From Anaspis maculata (taxonomy: Eukaryota; Arthropoda; Insecta; Coleoptera; Scraptiidae), in contig OX421965.1 of assembly GCA_949128115.1 (NCBI GenBank), forward strand, positions 31,677,681 to 31,741,680: DNA of 64,000 bases, read 5' to 3'. A program made the translations under genes and the position numbers. Positions within the stretch are counted from its first letter, which is position 1. The number at the start of each line of letters is the position of its first letter. The notes under the pieces were generated by a model. The model did no database searches. It was not told where the DNA came from and worked only from the letters and a program-made list of their open reading frames with translations. Below are positions 35,668 through 47,375 of the stretch, piece after piece.

Positions 35668-37127
35668 TATGAATTCTAAGATATACAAAAAGATGCTGCA
35701 TTGTGTTGTTTTGCATTTTAAGTCATGGAGAGTGAATATTACTGGATTGTAGACTGCTTCTCAGACACAACCTGACAATAACGGTCAATGCATAATAATA
35801 TGTCATGATGACCGACCTAGTGCGCAAGCGCAGGACAGGTTTACTGCGTCACGAGTCCCCCAATTTGAACTCGACCTATTTGAAATTTTCAACTTTTTTT
35901 TTCAAGTGAAGACTTTTGAAAATAAATATTTTCATGTCTGTGGTGACCTCACTCACTTTGGTTTGAACAATATTGAACAAAGTGGAATAAGACCCCATTA
36001 CAGTATTTCACAATATTATTGATGATTCTATATCCTTTTACAATATACTCGACACCTATTTTACTCGATAATAGGTGCCTAACAGTCCTAACACTGTAAT
36101 GAAATCAAAAATTTACTCTGAACCAACTGAAGTTTCGCTTGCTCTTACCGAGATGATATCTCTTGCGGCCCAAGATTTCCCTTCCAAATAGATCATGAAG
36201 AGAACAATACAAGCTTTTAAAAAAGCAGCAAAAAAAACTATAATACGAAGACTATAAAACTAGGAATCTAGGTTCAATAACAGAGCCAAGGCTTTTTGTT
36301 TTGCACACAACATTAAAACCCCGTCTCCCGAGGCTGATGATTCCGCATCAAATAATTTTAATACAATACGCGTTAGGCGTGGAATTCTTCAGATGTCGGG
36401 GGTACGCGCGCCAACGACCTGTTGTTATCTCACCTGTAAATCATGCCCAGTCAAGTGACAAAACAGTTTCGCTATCACCTCTTTGACAAAATCTGATTTT
36501 TGCACCTGAAACGGCTTTTGCAATGTGTACCATTACCTGGCGGCAGAGAGAAATGCCAGCGTATCATCGCAGGTATACCTACGATTCGGGTTAGAAGAAA
36601 ATACTTAAGTGTGTTTATAGATTAATTCCATCGTAAATATTTACCTAGAACGTAACATTTTCTTATACTCACTTAAGTTGTAAACTCATTGACATTTCGC
36701 GAAATAGCACGACATGACCCCCGATGACACGGGTCAAAGAAACAATTTCTACCAATACTATACCTACTAATACGAGCTTATAGTATACCGACTGCGAGCA
36801 CACGGCAGCGCAATAATAGCACTTGATCGTGGAAAATAAAGCTTTTTTGCTGGAATCCAGCGTAAAATGGCATAGTAAATCCTGTGAAATGGCATAAGTA
36901 TAAGCCGGCACTAAAATACCAGGGTATTTCGCACTGTATTTTGCACTTTTGTTTTTGAAATAGCTCCGAAGCCTGCAAGTTCGATAAACATTTTAATTGT
37001 TAAAATCTCAAAGTGCATTCCTCAGAAACTTGTGAAAAACTACTTATGTCGCCAAGGCGACGCCGCTGACGACGAAGGCACTATTCAAACCGCAAACCCA
37101 ATTTCAGTACTATAACGTTATTATTAT

Positions 37128-37140
37128 TATTATTATTTAT
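37128..37140. repeat. short (ATT)n run
   Basis: Simple trinucleotide run in AT-rich intron sequence. Confidence 0.8.
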
Positions 37141-37390
37141 ACATATGGACTTGCGCACTTTACATCTGAGGGACGTCTTCCCTCAGGAGGACTAATAGTC
37201 TAGTAGGATAGTAATTGTTAACGATTCCTGCTGAATGGTGAATTTGTTGAAAATGATTGGGTCGCACTGTATGTAACGTATGGTCCGAAAGTTTTGGGAA
37301 TTTTTTTAAAAGCTGATAACTTTTTTTGTATAGTTTTAATTTTGTAACTTGATATTGCAAAAACTAGCATCATCTTTAACAATACCTAAT

Positions 37391-37498
37391 TCATATCAAC
37401 CATATTGAAGAAGGGCCAATATCTTTGATGGCTCTCAGTTTTCTTCTGCCATGTTCGATCATTCTCTGGACAACAGCAGGATTAATTTCTCTGAGCTC
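37391..37498 (-). pseudogene. transposase C-terminal fragment, left arm of foldback
   Basis: The - strand reads ELREINPAVVQRMIEHGRRK, continues LRAIKDIGPSSIWLI, then stop. The style (N-P-A-V-V-Q-x-M-I-E ... R-R-x-L-R-A) is that of the last helix of Tc1/mariner-group transposases just before the 3' inverted repeat. No catalytic residues are present. Upstream the frame is closed by TAG. Confidence 0.55.
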
Positions 37499-37641
37499 CT
37501 ACCACCCAATGTACCACAAGCTCGACCAATATAAGATTTTTGGTAAGTATTGAGCAAGATAGTAACCGACAAGGGATGGGAAGCTGCAAATGAAGACCAA
37601 TTACGGCGTCGCCTTTTTCAATAACATTTGAGAATTTCGCA

Positions 37642-37728
37642 TTGGAGAAATTGATACAGAAAATTATGGAACATGACAGAAGAAAATTGAGATCCATCGA
37701 AGATAATGGTCCATTATCAATATGTTGA
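37642..37728 (+). pseudogene. transposase C-terminal fragment, right arm of foldback
   Basis: The + strand reads LEKLIQKIMEHDRRKLRSIE, continues DNGPLSIC, then stop. It pairs with the left-arm fragment (M-I-E-H-G-R-R-K-L-R-A-I-K-D versus I-M-E-H-D-R-R-K-L-R-S-I-E-D). Two diverged copies of one protein end in opposite orientation support the inverted-duplication origin of the element. Confidence 0.55.
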
Positions 37729-38589
37729 ATATGAATTTGTTATTGTTATATATGATGTTAATTTTTGCAATATTAAGTTGAAAAATTAAGACTATCCAGA
37801 AAAATTTATTAGATTCGAACAATTTCCCAAAACTTTCGGACCATACGTTAGATACTTCATGGATCATGTACAACCAGGGTTATGGTTAAGGACAAGGTCC
37901 TGGACACTGAAGAACGATCTAGGACTGAAAACGCTATCTATAATTCTTTCATCTGTTGACCGAAAATCTGCAGGCGACAAATCTAATTTCCTTAAAAAAT
38001 AATCATTGTATTAAAATAGCAAAACACCTGATACACCCACGCGCGCTTCACAAAAATGCGTTCAAAGAAAGTTCATTTCTCTCTCCTCGCATCATCGTTT
38101 AGCTTTGATGGATCGCCCGATTATTTTTGGCAATGGCCTCAGAGATGAGATGCTGGTGTGTATGATGTTGTGGTGTTCTTGCATTCTTGGTCGCGTGACT
38201 CATCGCAGGTGAAAACCACAAATAGTTCGAATTATATGCGTGATGTGCATGTGCGCGCGAGTTTTGTTCTTCTCGGTGTCGGAAATAAACAGCCCGAGGC
38301 CCCAAGTTGCCGAGATTATTACGATACGATACCATACAAAAGTCTTCTCTGGGACGCGCGCGATGATCATTGCCAAACGAGAATGCAGTAGGCCACTTTC
38401 TCATCTCTTTCGTTTTGTTTTTTTTTAATTCCTCTTTTACCGCACATTTTCTTCTCCCGATTCTCGTATTATTCGTACATTCATACCGGGTGTCCCAGAA
38501 CTTGGTACTGGCAAGAGTGACCCTGACTTCTGAATTCATGTTGCGATCGCCTATATGCAATTTCTGGTAATTTGCTTCTTGGCCCTTCA

Positions 38590-39070
38590 ATGTTTGACGT
38601 TAATGGTCAACCGTATTATGTAGCCCAGTCATCCTATAGAATTTGAGGTCGGAATCGCTCCCATAAAGCTGGGTTTATGTTCACATGTCCAGTACACAGT
38701 CCTCTTTCCATTAGTGATGAAAAAATTTCTGAGACCCGGAGCGTTTGCCGCTATTTTGAAACGTCGGTAACAGTTTACTATCGGGTCAACTACCAAAATC
38801 GATTTTTTTTTCAACGATTCTTGTTATATACGTCCAGTCAGGTCCTAAATAAAACAAAACGGTTGTCGGCCGCCAGATTTATAACAAAAAAGGATAGGAA
38901 ATGTGGAAATAAACTCTATTAATTGGTTGACCGGATAGTAAACTGTTACCGCCCCGGTCTCAGTTTATTATCCGGTCAACTATCCAAATTGCATTTATTC
39001 GGGGTAATTTCTATTGCACACATTCAGCTACGTCCTAAAAATAAGAAAACTGCTGTCGGCCGCCAGTTTC
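38590..39070. repeat. related repeat block with a 195-bp-spaced direct repeat
   Basis: AACAGTTTACTATCGGGTCA ... GTTGTCGGCCGCCAG (38769-38874) recurs as CTCAGTTTATTATCCGGTCA ... CTGTCGGCCGCCAG (38960-39066). 38595-38665 is the inverse of 48465-48535, and 38690-38760 is the inverse of 43815-43885, so pieces of the 43.8-48.5-kb composite are found here too. It forms the left border of the satellite element that follows. Confidence 0.6.
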
Positions 39071-42000
39071 ATGAAATATTTGGCCCCCTTGTGTCTTCAA
39101 CACAGTTTGAAGTTCTGTTGAGCCCTCTTGCAGTTTCGCAAGGTTTTGGGAGCACTAGTAAACCCTTTGTGCCTTTATGTGATAGTCGGCCCCAAATCGG
39201 GGGGCCCCATTTGTGTATTTAGGTATAACTTGGAACCCTAATGAGCCCTCTTATGTGCCTCATGGTTCCCAGAAGCCCTCATTTGCCATCTTGTTCTATC
39301 TAGGCTCAATTGGACCCCCCCTTATTGTTTTTTCAATGTGATTTAAAGCCCTGCTGAGCCCCCTTGCATTTTTCGTTACTTTCGGAGCAACATAATCACC
39401 TTTGTGCCATCATGTCATTCGGAGACCTTTCAGGTCCCCTTGTGGCCCTCATAGGCCAGGCGGTAGGTCATTCTGGATAGAAAAAATTCCGACCAAAGCT
39501 TTTATGGTGTCAAACTCTTCGTAAGGTCAGTAGGTATCTACCACTGAGTTTCCGCCCAAAAACGAGTTGTGCTGATTCCTCCACATCTGCCCAAAGGTAA
39601 AGGATGTCTTGAAGGTGCAAAAAGACCTGTTGAGCCCCCGTACTTTTTAATTCAATCTGCCTCAATGCAAACGTACAACTCTAACGCAAACATTGGAAGC
39701 ATTTGTCATCATCTCTGTGCCAGTCTTACTGTTGAAAAAAAAGATTTCTTTGTGCGGGTCAGATAAATCACATTTAATTGTTTTTCCACACAAGAAAACG
39801 ATGGAGCAACATGCATTTTGGATGTTTCCTAATAACTTGTACTCACTGAGCCTATTTATGGCGTTAAAATTTCAATTACAGCATTTTTGAAGATGTTGCC
39901 CGCGAAGAAGTGAATAATTTTTACCCGCCTGTTCAGCAGGAGTTTTTTCAATTTTACCAAACACCGTTCTCGAAAATTTTATAGGAAATGACAAGCTGGA
40001 ACTGTTTTCTAATGATATTATATCTGGCTTAACCGCGGCACGCTTTTTGAAAGTGTAGGAAACTGATTTCTTTCGAGCGATTCTATTTTACCCGCGTGCG
40101 GCCATGCCTACTTGACATAGACCGGACTGATTGCACAAGCTTGGAAATAGACTCTCTTCCAGCTTTGAAACACGACCATTAATGATAAAATGATGTATGA
40201 TTTCTTCATAAATCAATGTACAAAGTCTCAATAATAATGGTCGCGTTTTAAAGCTGGAAAAGAGTACATTTCCAAGCTCGTGTAATCAGTTCGGTCTATG
40301 TCAAGTAGGCACGGCCTCACACGGGTGAAACAGGATCTCTCGAAAAGAAAACAGTTTTTTAGAGTTTCAAGTGCGTGCCGCGGTTAAGCCAGGCACGATA
40401 TCGTTAGAGAAGAGTTTGAGCTTTTCATTACTCATAAAATTTTCGCAAACGGTGTTTGGTGAAATTGAAAAAATTGCTGCTGAACAGGCGGGTGGAAATT
40501 ATTAACCTTTTTGCTGGCACCATCTTCAAAAATGCTGTTATTGAAATTTTAATGCCATAGATGGGCTCACTGAGTACAAGTTATTAGAAAACATCCAAAA
40601 TACATGTTGCTCCATCGTTTTCTTGTGTTGAAAAACAATCAAATGTGATTTATTTGATCCGCACAAAGAAATCTTTTTTATCAACAGTAAGACTGGCACA
40701 GAGATGATGACAGATGCTTCCAATGTTTGCGTAAGAGTTGTACGTTTGCATTTAGGCAAATAGAACAAAAAAGTACGAAGGTTGACCAGGTCTTTTTGCA
40801 CTTTTGAGGCATCCTTTACCTTCGCGCAGATGTGGAGGAACCAGCACAACTCGTTTTTGGGCGGAAACTCAGTGGTAGATAACTACTGACCTTACGAAGA
40901 GTTTGACACCATAAAAGCTTTGGTCGGAGTTCTTTCCAGATTGTAGTGATTTCACAGACATACCGCCTGGCCTATCATGTCTAATTTGGAGGCCTTTAAT
41001 CAGCCCACTTATGCTTTCATCTCAGTTTTTATTGACTTTCAGAATACCAGTGGACCCCCTGGACCTGGACCCTTGTGTCACCAGGATTGTTTGCAGCCCT
41101 TAGTTTGGAGCCCTATTGAGCCCTCTTGTGCTTTTCGTGGCTTTCAGAATTCCAGTAAACCATCTTGAGCCTTATTTCATTGCTGGAAGCACCCCATGAC
41201 TTCATATGATATTCGGAAACCTATTGGGCCCCTTTGTGTCCTCAAATGTAGTATGGAGCCCCACTTAGCCCACTTAGTTTTCACTGGCTTCAAGAATAAG
41301 TACAACAAGCCCCCTTTCACCTTCATTGGTAATATAAAGCTCGTCCATTGGGCCCCTTGTGTATTTCTGTGTCATTCGGATCTCTATTGAGCCCTCTTGT
41401 GCCTCCATGTGTCGTTTAAAGCCCTAATAAGCCCCCTTGTGTTTTTTCGTGGCTTTCAGAGTTCCAGTGAACCACGTTGTGCCTTCTTGCGTTGTTAGAA
41501 GCCCTAGTGTAAATCCCTTGTGCCTTAATGCGATATACGGAGCCCAAGACGGAGCCCTACCGGGTTCCCTCCATGTCCGCAAGTGTAGTTTGGAGCTCTA
41601 ATCAATCCTCTTCTGTTTTTCAATCTTTTCCTGGCTTTCGGAGCATTTTTCAACATCAATTCTCCATGTGATGTTCGGAGCTCTATTGGACCTCTTGTGT
41701 CCTCCAAAGAATATCAAGCCCTAATTAGCCCCCTTCTGTTTTTTTCCTGGCTCTCAGGTTAGCCACCTTTTGCCTTCTTGTATTATCCAGAGCCCCATTT
41801 GGCCGCCTTGTTTCTCTAACGTCTTTTGGAGCCCTGCTATGAGGTCAACCTGATACATGACGGTTTAACGCGGCTGGTTGGACGCCTATATTGTTTAGAA
41901 CGACCGGTTCGACGCGGGACAGGTTGACGTCATGTTCATTTCGCCGCCGAGCCGGGCCAAAAACCACGCAAAAATGCAGAGGTGCTCAGCAGGGCTTCAA

Positions 42001-42330
42001 ATGACATTGAAGACACAAGGGGGTCCAGTGAAGCTTCATATAACATACGAAGGCAAAAGGGGTCATACTCGGGGACTCCATACTACACTTGAGAACACAA
42101 GGTGTCGGTGTCCAAAGTCACATGAAGGCACAAAGTGCTTACTAACTAATGCTCCGAAAGCCTTGGAAAAATGTAAGAGGCTTCAAAAGGGAGCCAAAGG
42201 GAGCTCTGGATGATACAAGACGGCAAAAGGGAGCTTACTGGATTTTTGAGCGGAGCGCCAGGAAAAACATGAAAGGGCTGATTGGGGCTTCATATTCTTT
42301 TGAGGGCAAAAGGGGTCCGAGTTTTTTTGA
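39071..42330. mobile_element. satellite-cored element 3, 40-bp units, interrupted by a foldback
   Basis: 39071-39450 and 40976-41830 carry the same roughly 40-bp satellite as elements 1 and 2, but on the opposite strand (AAGCCCTGATGAGCCCCCTT type). 41940-42330 carries it in the + orientation again. Between them, at 41845-41935, lie short units such as GGTTGACGCGGGACAGGTTG-ACGTC and GGTCAACCTGATAC, probably the end arrays. The change of orientation suggests two elements meeting tail to tail. The ends are much less regular than in elements 1 and 2. Confidence 0.6.
39451..40975. mobile_element. 1.5-kb foldback element, ATAGGCCAGGCGGTA ends, inside the satellite
   Basis: The ends ATAGGCCAGGCGGTA and TACCGCCTGGCCTAT are exact inverses. 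The arms stay paired for about 700 bases each (for example TTGACACCATAAAAGCTTTG against CAAAGCTTTTATGGTGTCAA; CGAGTTGTGCTG; TCTTGTGTTGAAAAACAA). Only about 60 bases of loop remain near 40185-40245. No clear target duplication is seen. The interrupted 40-bp satellite continues on both sides. Frames in the arms are mirror shadows. Confidence 0.93.
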
Positions 42331-42553
42331 GGGTTTTAAAATGATGTATCACAAGTTGCATTCGGTTAGATAGACTTTCTCAAGTTCATTCTAAATTGAT
42401 TATTACATACAACGCCCTTGGTTATTATTAGACCTACAAGGATAATATTTACTAATCTAAATCCCACTGTCAATAGCAACGAAATAAAATTCATGTAAAC
42501 AACAAAATCTGACAGCTGTCACTTCGGACTTCTTTTATGTAATAATCATCAAA

Positions 42554-42724
42554 ATATCACTCGTGCTCGAGATTTTCCCAGATAATTTTGACCAGGCGTT
42601 TCCCTCGGGCTGATTGTCCCTGGATAAATGCCCTCCTCCTACGGAGTCGGGCATTTATCGCTACAATCAGCACTCGCGATCACCTGACCAAAATTATCGT
42701 GAAAATCTAAGCACTTGTGATATT
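42554..42724. mobile_element. 171-bp palindromic element
   Basis: The left AATATCACTCGTGCTCGAGA and right TCTAAGCACTTGTGATATTA arms are inverse. The pairing continues through AATTTTGACCAGG / CCTGACCAAAATTAT and an inner GGGCATTTAT / ATAAATGCCC stem. Nearly the whole element can form one long hairpin. Confidence 0.8.
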
Positions 42725-42815
42725 ACTGTTGAATAAAAAATGTTGGAAAACATAAAAACACGCAAACCATTGCGCCTCTTAGGGTCATAGCGGACCCATC
42801 GCATTTCAAATAAAA

Positions 42816-43047
42816 CATAGGTTTCCGAATACCACAACACCAGACAATCAGACAAGAACTGTACAGACACGTGTTTCGTCCCTGTTGGAGGCTTATCAGT
42901 GCGGAGACCTCCAATCCGACCAGAACTATTAGGAGTCCCCCTATGTGTACATCACAAAGATTTCTCTGACTGACACAACAGGTGCGAAACAAGGGTCTGT
43001 GCAGTTTTGGTCTGATTGTCTGATGTTGTGGTAGTCGGAAAGCTATA
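42816..43047. mobile_element. 232-bp palindromic element
   Basis: ATAGGTTTCCGAATACCACA and its inverse (TGTTGTGGTAGTCGGAAAGC) close the ends. The arms continue CAGACAATCAGACAAGAACT / AGTTTTGGTCTGATTGTCTG and CGTGTTTCG / CGAAACA. A GGAGGTCTCCGCACTG-type stem lies in the middle. Non-coding. Confidence 0.8.
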
Positions 43048-43230
43048 TTGTATCAAATTGAATGTGTTTACTTGCAAAATAATTCTCGACGTGTAGAATA
43101 TGTAACAAAAATTTAAAATCTAGTGACATATTCTACAGTAAAATATACACGTAGATCACGCATTTTCGACGGTGTATATTCTACTGACCCAACCCTGTAT
43201 GACAACATTAGTTGGAGAATTCCAAGCTCT

Positions 43231-43736
43231 AATTCAATTCAATTCAATTAAATTTATTGTTTCTAAAAAATATTCAATTTTTACAACAAGAAGTTTGATT
43301 AAGACAAAGTCATATAAAAATAAAGTTACATCGAGACAAAATGCGTGAAAATACCAATAACATAATAACCAATGGAAATACCAGGGAAAATTAAAACAAA
43401 ATGCGAACAAAATAATAACGAATAACTCGCGAATAAATAATACCAAGAATTACAAATTGAAAAAAAAGAATGATTCACATCATTGACTGTCACTCGTTGA
43501 GGGCAAACGATCGCAACTCCAGCATTGATGTGACGTACCTGAATACAACCCCACCATGCGATTCCGAAATCCCGTTGATGACACCCGCAAAGTCGATCAA
43601 ATTCCCAACCCGTGTCAACAAAGGCGGTCTAATAAATTTATAAAAAGGGCAATCGAACAGCAGGTAGTTCAAGTTTTCAGGTGTTTGGAGGTTGCAGATT
43701 GAGCAATTTATTTCAGTGTCAATTACATAAGAGCTC
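43231..43736 (-). pseudogene. 5'-truncated non-LTR retrotransposon (LINE), ORF2 C-terminus and 3' tail
   Basis: The - strand is open from about 43735 to a stop near 43490. It reads VIDTEINCSICNLQTPENLN, then YLLFDCPFYKFIRPPLL and, further on, GNLIDFAGVIN. C-x2-C followed by E-N-L-x-Y-L-L-F-D-C-P-x-Y is the C-terminal zinc-knuckle region that follows reverse transcriptase in R1/Jockey/I-type LINEs (usually E-x2-x-H-x-L-F-x-C-P; here the histidine is lost). About 250 bases of 3'UTR follow, ending in AATTGAATTGAATTGAATT at 43231-43249, a typical tandem LINE tail. All upstream domains are absent, as in most 5'-truncated copies. Not functional. Confidence 0.72.
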
Positions 43737-44188
43737 TAATTAATGCAAAAGCTTCCATTCCAAGAAGTTGAATATTCACCAAGTTATTCAAGAAAAACTG
43801 CCAAAAATGACAGATTTTTCAAAATGGCTGAAAACGCTCCGGGTCTCAGATTTTTCTCATCACTAATTGAAAGAGGGCTGTTTACCGGACATACACATAT
43901 TTCTTTGTTTCTGTCATTATCCTGTCACTAAAAAATGACAAGTTGATTTGTCCGGGAGAAAACGAAATAGGATACTACTGTTGGTTGAACTTCACGACCG
44001 CAGAACAAGGACGTCTATACTGACTGGACAAGAAGCTTCGCCGATTTTGATGTAGAAAGGTGAAGCCGAGATTTGACAATCCCGACGGGAAAAGTGTCAT
44101 CGTCCGCGACTGGTCCGCGACCCGTAACCATAGTGACGTTCAGTCGGAGCACACTCGAAACTGTCCTTCAGAAGTTTGCTGCCAGTTA

Positions 44189-47100
44189 GCCTATTATTGA
44201 TCTCGGTATGGTAGATAGCGACGGTCGTTACGTATCGATGACTCATGAATTTCCCTCGTATGCAAATGTCACCGTCAACATGAAAGCTGTCGTCGGTAGG
44301 GAGTAACGATGTCCGATATCAATTCATTGCATGTATTTCAAGTGAGCGCGAGTGAAAACCCATGTGACTGGGCTCCTACTGTGTTGCAAGAAGCCTTTCT
44401 TCCCTAAATTTCTACCGTGGAAGGCATATCGAACCAAGGACCCTCCTGCAAACATGTGAACGTGAACCTGATCCGGCATGTGTTGAGAGAAACCTTTTAA
44501 CAGGCACCCAACTTCTACCAAACAAGCTGATTGACCTTCACGTGGCCGAATCACTGTCACCAACAAGTGAACCTCTAGGTGCATCGTGAGGTGCCTTTGG
44601 AGAGAACACTCACCACTTACAGCGTCCGTCAAAAATTCAGCACTGCTTCCTGCCTCGTGTGATGCCAAAACCTGTACGAAAACATGCAATAAAACATGCG
44701 AGAAACCCTGGCTGGAAAACCTGCATGCAGAAATGCACCGTGTGCCGCGTTCATAACTGTCGTTTCGAGCCCTCACGATGCACCTAGAGGTTCACTTGTT
44801 GGTGACAGTGATTCGGCCACGTGAAGGTCAATCAGCTTGTTTGGTAGAAGTTGGGTGCCTGTTCAAAGGTTTCTCTCAACACATGCCGGATCAGTTCACG
44901 TTCACATGTTTGCAGGAGGGTCCTTGGTTCGATATGCCTTCCACGGTAGAAATTTAGGGAGAAAGGCTTCTTGCAACACAGTATAGGAGCCCAGTCACAT
45001 GGGTTTTCACTCGCGCTCACTTGAAATACATGCAATGAATTGATATCGGACATCGTTATTCCCTACCGACGACAGCTTTCATGTTGACGGTGACATTTGC
45101 ATACGAGGGAAATTCATATAGTGGAGTCGGCACGTTCGGAAAAAGTCCTGTTCACTGCATTTTTGAGTAATGCGATGCCCTTTGGCACACATGTCCTTAG
45201 AACCTGTCTGAACAATTCTGTCCATCGCCGCAAGCAAAATTTTAGTTCAGATCCTGTATACAGGGTGAAGAAGAAAAACAATTTGAAAAAATTGCACTTT
45301 TTGAACGGACAAAGGTAGAGTATTGCAGGGCATGTCATATGATGCGCAATTTGATGGTTGTTGAGGAACACCAAACCATTTTGGAACATCAATTATTGCT
45401 TTCGAGATATTCTAAAAAAACTGAGATCTGTCAAAAAAAACATTATCTTCATTATATCGCTTATTTTTAAAGATATCGGAATGAAATTTGGTATTTGCCT
45501 TATGAAAGACGTCATAAATGAATAACAGCTGCAGTTATTTTCTAGGCCTACTATTTTCCTAAATAAGACAGTCAACTTTTTTGGAAAGGAGCCGCCATCT
45601 TATTTTGTGAATGTCAAGCTGATGACCAAAAAAATGACTGATAGTCATTAGGCTAGTATCATGCCGTTACTTTATCATATGAAAGATCACCTTGGATGGA
45701 CCATCATACCATTTTTGCTGAAAGAAATATGATGCACGGATTTTATCGGAAACCTCAGAACTAGAAGATCTACTGCTAGCCATCGAGCCATTGCAAGTAA
45801 TTGAACACCGCTATTATGACCCTTGATCATTCTTCAGGTTGCCTACCAAGATTCATAGCCATAAGTTCAGCGGTTCGGTTTTAGCAGCTATTCAAATGAA
45901 ATAGTGTCGATTTTTCACGAAAAAAACAGAAAATCACGAGGTTTCTGGGTCATTTCTTAGGTCATTGGAAAAAGATCCTCCATAGAATTTTGATAAAGTT
46001 ATGCTGAATTATCAGAAAAAAGTGCATTCTTCAGTATAGGTTTTAAAAAACTGGCACAGGATGTACTCATGTGATGTAGGACGAACATGAATGACTATTT
46101 TGCAGTTGGTAGGAAGCGAACAAATTATGCGGTAGGGCAACACTAATAATGGAGAGAACCTTATAATTTTTGATGCCGCAATGTATTTTGGAATATATTC
46201 TATTCAGATTCCTCCTTCAGCTTTGAGAAATGATGGCATGATGGCGATCTATGCAGATGACATCACAGGGTGATAAGAAATTGAAGAATTTCATCCCATC
46301 ACCTAAATAGGCTTGAGGCATGAAAATCGCCAAAAAGATCCATAATTTAACGCTTAACAAGACAAAAAAAAAACCGTTTCGAACAATTTTCAGCCGTTTC
46401 TTCAAACCTATGCTATAGAATACACTTTTTTCCAATAATTTAGCATAAATTTATCAACATTCCGTGGAGGATCTATTTCCAATGACCTAAGAATTGACCC
46501 AGAGACCTCGTAATTTTCTGTTTTTTTCACGAAAAGGCAACGCGTCTTGATTCAAACAGCTGCTAAAACCGAACCGCTGCACTTATGGCTATGAATCTTG
46601 GTGAGCAACCTGAGAAAGGATCAGGGGTCATAATTGCGGTGTTCAATTACTTGGAATGGCTCGATGGCTGGAAGTAGGTCCTCTAGCTCTGAGGAACCCG
46701 ATAAAATCAGTGCGTCATGTTTCTTCCAGCAAAAATGGAATGATGGTCCATCCAATGTGAGCTTACACATGATAAAATAATGGCATGATACTAGCCTAAT
46801 GACTATCAGTCATTTTTTCGATCATCAGCTTGATATTCACAAAGCAAGATGGCCGCTTCCCCCCAAAAAGTTGACTGTCTTATTCAGGAAAATAGTAGGC
46901 CTAGAAAATAACTGCAGCTGTTATTCATTTATGACGTCTTTTATAAAGCAAATACCAAATTTCATTCCGATATCTTCAAAAATAAGCGATATAATGAAGA
47001 TAATGCTTTTTTTGACAGATCTCAGTTTTTTTCAAATATCTCGAAAACGGTTAATGATGTATCAAAATGGTTTGGTGTACCTCAACAACCATCCAATTGC

Positions 47101-47375
47101 GCATCATATGACATGCCCTGCAATACTCTACCTTTGTCCGTTCAAAAGATGCAATTTTTTCAAATTGTTTTTCTTCTTCACCCTGTATACAGGATCTGAA
47201 CTAAAATTTCGCTTGCGGCGATGAACAAAATTGTTCAAACAGGTGCTAAGAACATGTGTGCCAAAAGACATTGCATTACTCAAAAATGCAGCGTATAATA
47301 CTGTACCGACCCCACTAATAAGTCATCGATACGTAACGACGGTCGCTATCTACCATACCGAGATCAATAATAGGC
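44189..47375. mobile_element. large inverted repeat with ACAGGGTGAAGAAG foldback inside
   Basis: GCCTATTATTGATCTCGGTA at 44189 is the inverse of the right end at 47375. The arms pair through TACGTATCGATGACT, TGCATTTTTGAGTAATGC, AAATTTTAGTTCAGATCC, TATACAGGGTGAAGAAGAAA (45257) and CGAAAAAAACAGAAAATTAC-like blocks, to a loop at about 46053-46389. The typical foldback ends (ACAGGGTGAAGAAG at 45260 and its inverse at 47187) lie inside the paired region. The inverted duplication therefore includes sequence flanking a foldback terminus. Confidence 0.88.
44251..45118. mobile_element. 868-bp hairpin element nested in one arm only
   Basis: The ends GAATTTCCCTCGTATGCAAA and TTTGCATACGAGGGAAATTC are exact inverses. 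The arms (44251-44600 and 44765-45118) are almost perfectly paired, with a loop of about 165 bases. The matching position in the other arm of the larger repeat (near 47320-47330) is empty. AT stands outside both ends, compatible with a 2-base duplication. The 150-codon frame on the - strand across it is a palindrome artefact. Confidence 0.92.

Larger units (their letters stand above)
37276..37848. mobile_element. mariner-derived foldback element made of two inverted transposon 3' ends
   Basis: The ends ACGTATGGTCCGAAAGTTTT and AAAACTTTCGGACCATACGT are exact inverses, with TA outside both (37274-37275 and 37849-37850). Each arm carries the same transposase tail fragment (listed separately), reading outward towards its own terminus. 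This is what an inverted duplication of the 3' end of one parent transposon would give. The middle is short. Confidence 0.85.

Noticed and set aside
38099..38590. 163-codon open frame on the - strand, rich in H, N and R
   Set aside because: No homology signal I can name. It overlaps repeat-derived sequence (GGGTGTCCCAGAACTT) at its start. Not called as a gene.
44324..44776. 150-codon open frame on the - strand
   Set aside because: It lies across the arms and loop of a near-perfect hairpin element. The frame mirrors itself in the arms and has no family signature.
46799..47224. 141-codon open frame on the + strand
   Set aside because: It falls wholly in one arm of the 44189-47375 palindrome, and the opposite arm has the mirrored frame broken. 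No known motif.
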